From Pseudomonadota bacterium (GTDB taxonomy: Bacteria > Pseudomonadota > Alphaproteobacteria > Rickettsiales > SXRF01): a DNA stretch of 64,000 nucleotides. The notes beneath the pieces are model-generated. The model was not told where the DNA came from. It saw nothing but the letters and a program-made list of their open reading frames with translations, and did not search any database. The stretch is from contig CAUJHR010000010.1 of assembly GCA_963205195.1 (NCBI GenBank), positions 1-64,000 of the forward strand, written 5' to 3'. Below, one piece after another: positions 61,962-64,000 of the stretch (position 1 is the stretch's first letter; the number at the start of each line of letters is the position of its first letter). Both the position numbers and the translations under genes were made by a program.

Positions 61962-62323
61962 ATTTGTTTCATTGCCTTTTTTTTCTTTCGCATCCAACCA
62001 CAACCACCACATAACATCTCCTGCGCGAACTGTAGGGTTAGCGAAATCTAAGATTATGGGAACATTTAAAACACATGTATAACAATTATTGGGATATTTT
62101 CCAGCGCGCCACCTAAACAGCCTAGAGATAAGGCTTTTTTTAAAAAATTCAATAGTTTTCTCAAAATTTCACCATTTTCATTAAATATTTAAGCATAAAA
62201 TATTCAAAATTAATTTAAAAAATTAATAAAATCTTATATTATTATTGAAATAGTATATTTAAGCTATAATAGCTGTTAGCTACCAAGATAGCTGTTTAAC
62301 AACTTGTTTTAAAGGAAAATACA

Positions 62324-62497
62324 ATGAAATCACTAGCAAATTTTTTTAGTTCCGAAGATGGCGCAACCGCCATTGAATACGCACTGATCGCCGCCTTAGT
62401 TTCAATTGTTGCAATCCTAGCTATGGGCAGCGTAGGGAACAACGTAAAAAACTCTTTTAGCAAGGTTTCAAGCTCACTTTCTTCTGCTAACCGTTAA
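62324..62497 (+). CDS. Flp/Fap-type pilin (57 aa, below ORF-track cutoff)
   Basis: MKSLANFFSSEDGATAIEYALIAALVSIVAILAMGSVGNNVKNSFSKVSSSLSSANR*. Confidence 0.93.
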   Translation: MKSLANFFSSEDGATAIEYALIAALVSIVAILAMGSVGNNVKNSFSKVSSSLSSANR

Positions 62498-62515
62498 TAA
62501 TAGCAGGCTCCCAGA

Positions 62516-64000
62516 TTAAGCGACTTCAGTTTCGTCATTAGCAAAGTTACGCTGGGAGCGTGCCTGCTTAACGGCATTTTGCAGCTCGATCATTCTCTTA
62601 TAGCTATCTTCATCCATTGATGAACTGATACATTCCTGCAGCTCTTTAAATTCATATTCCAGATGCGCTATTTCATAAGCGGAAATAGCTTCATTCCATA
62701 GCAGCAAAGCATCATTTTCATTCATTGTTTCCTTGTACGGGAATTTAATATTATCGCCCAGGATCTGAATTGCCTGGCTGTCGCCCAACTGCTCATTTAT
62801 GTATGCTATGAATAATTCGCGGTTATCAATATCGCAGTTATGGGCTGCAAGAAGCAATATATTACGTAATACACTCATATAATGTGACTTTATATCAAGC
62901 CGTGATAGGGTTTCTTCTATATTGCTTTTATGCAGTAATTTTGGAAATTGTATAAGCACATTAAGAAGCCTTGCTGCCACAATTTCCAATGCTGCCGAAT
63001 GATGCTGCGCTATCATATGTTCAATATGCGGCGAACGTGTGGTTGCCTGGGCAGCAGGTTGCTGTTGGCGCCCCGCCGGTTTTCCAATTTGCTTTTTATC
63101 GTAAATTTTAGGGCCGGCGGCTGGAAGCGACCATAACTGCTTACGGAAGTGGTTAAGGTAATGCTGCCTAACTGTGTCATCACTGATTTTTGCCGCAAGC
63201 TTCTGGCAGGCGTCATCAAGCCCTGCCCTGCCCTCAGGCAAATCCAACCTATACTGGATAACCAGCGTATCCCATAAAACCTGCGAAAGCCTGCGCGAAG
63301 CAAGGAGTATCTTCTCAAAACTTGCCTTGCCATGCTTCTGTATATAAGTATCGGGGTCTTCCCCCAATGGGAGTACTGCATAGCGCAATGAATAATTTGG
63401 CTTAATATGGGGCAGTGCGATTTCCGCAGCCCTCAACATAGCACGCTTTCCTGCATTATCGGCATCAAGGCATAATACCGGCTCTTTTGCAACCTGCCAT
63501 AAAAGGCGTAAATGTTCAGGCGTTATCGCTGTACCCAAAGTAGCTACGCTATAGGTGACGCCAGCCTGTGCGCTCATTATAACATCCATGTAACCTTCCA
63601 TGACGACTATCATATTACCGTCACGCGCAGGGCGTTTTGCCTGGTCCAGGTTAAAGAGCATTTCGCCTTTTTTAAACAATGGTGTTTCCGGCGAATTCAA
63701 ATATTTAGGCATGTTTTTATTGCCATCGTTACTTGCCAGCAACCGTCCGCCGAACGCCACCACTTTGCCTGAAACATTGCGTATGGGGAACATCACCCTG
63801 CCACGGAATCTGTCATAAGCAGCTCCATTTTCAGCAACAAAAATTAACCCAGCTTCTGCCTGCATAGCCTGCGTAAAACCAGACTTCGTCAAATACTGGT
63901 TAAGCAAAGAACGTTCTTCCGGCGCATAGCCAACCCTGAACTGGCGGATAGTTTCAGGGTGCAATCCGCGCTTTTCAATATAATCCTTGGCAAGCATCCC
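62516..64000 (-). CDS. dnaG: DNA primase, C-terminal part (5' end beyond right edge)
   Basis: FRGRVMFPIRNVSGKVVAFGGRLL (TOPRIM region), VVMEGYMDVIMSAQAGVTYSVATLGTAIT. Confidence 0.96.
   Translation of the reverse strand, partial: GMLAKDYIEKRGLHPETIRQFRVGYAPEERSLLNQYLTKSGFTQAMQAEAGLIFVAENGAAYDRFRGRVMFPIRNVSGKVVAFGGRLLASNDGNKNMPKYLNSPETPLFKKGEMLFNLDQAKRPARDGNMIVVMEGYMDVIMSAQAGVTYSVATLGTAITPEHLRLLWQVAKEPVLCLDADNAGKRAMLRAAEIALPHIKPNYSLRYAVLPLGEDPDTYIQKHGKASFEKILLASRRLSQVLWDTLVIQYRLDLPEGRAGLDDACQKLAAKISDDTVRQHYLNHFRKQLWSLPAAGPKIYDKKQIGKPAGRQQQPAAQATTRSPHIEHMIAQHHSAALEIVAARLLNVLIQFPKLLHKSNIEETLSRLDIKSHYMSVLRNILLLAAHNCDIDNRELFIAYINEQLGDSQAIQILGDNIKFPYKETMNENDALLLWNEAISAYEIAHLEYEFKELQECISSSMDEDSYKRMIELQNAVKQARSQRNFANDETEVA

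Noticed and set aside
63995-64000. Start codon of dnaG at the ORF-track M (63997)
   Set aside because: The ORF begins in the middle of the conserved primase region (MLAKDYIEKRGLHPETIRQF); the true start lies beyond the window.

Overview
This 64 kb window looks like a chromosomal segment of an AT-leaning alphaproteobacterium. Lineage markers include hemD-mitofilin-hemY, MipZ, NDUFA12-like, DUF2155, the glyA-nrdR-ribDE-ribB-ribH-nusB run and rpmH-rnpA-yidD-yidC-yihA. Most of it is densely packed housekeeping content: sucCDA, prfC, obgE-proB-pdxJ-acpS, panB, argB, mlaEF, the his operon, gltA, rpiB-glyA, carAB, greA, flgBC-fliEQ, rsmA, pilTU, pyrD, rpoD and dnaG. No rRNA, CRISPR array, transposase or prophage was seen. 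The least ordinary signal is a set of small repeat-bounded insertions at gene junctions that keep or supply start and stop codons. (1) A four-helix-bundle (S23/IVP-family) ORF sits between carA and carB, bracketed by inverted arrays of a 7-bp repeat that are translated into the tails of carA and of the ORF. (2) A gene-less array with the same 7-bp period lies between gltA and mipZ. (3) A 149-bp element with perfect 10-bp terminal inverted repeats lies between hisB and a DUF2628 gene. It carries a 48-codon ORF joined to its neighbours by ATGA and TAATG overlaps. (4) A 115-bp near-palindrome between convergent hemY and panB has 14-bp perfect arms that contain the TAG stops of both genes. (5) A duplicated 19-nt tRNA-Val 5' end is followed by a strong hairpin. 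Other points of interest are an RpoD with a histone-H1-like N-terminal extension, an OstA/LptA-like plus TPR fusion next to pilTU, a putative Fur-controlled cupredoxin/FTR1/barrel cluster, a degenerate RibB-RibA fusion (RibBX type), and a lineage-specific protein with an apparent internal duplication. All assignments come from reading the sequence and recognising motifs. No database search was run.
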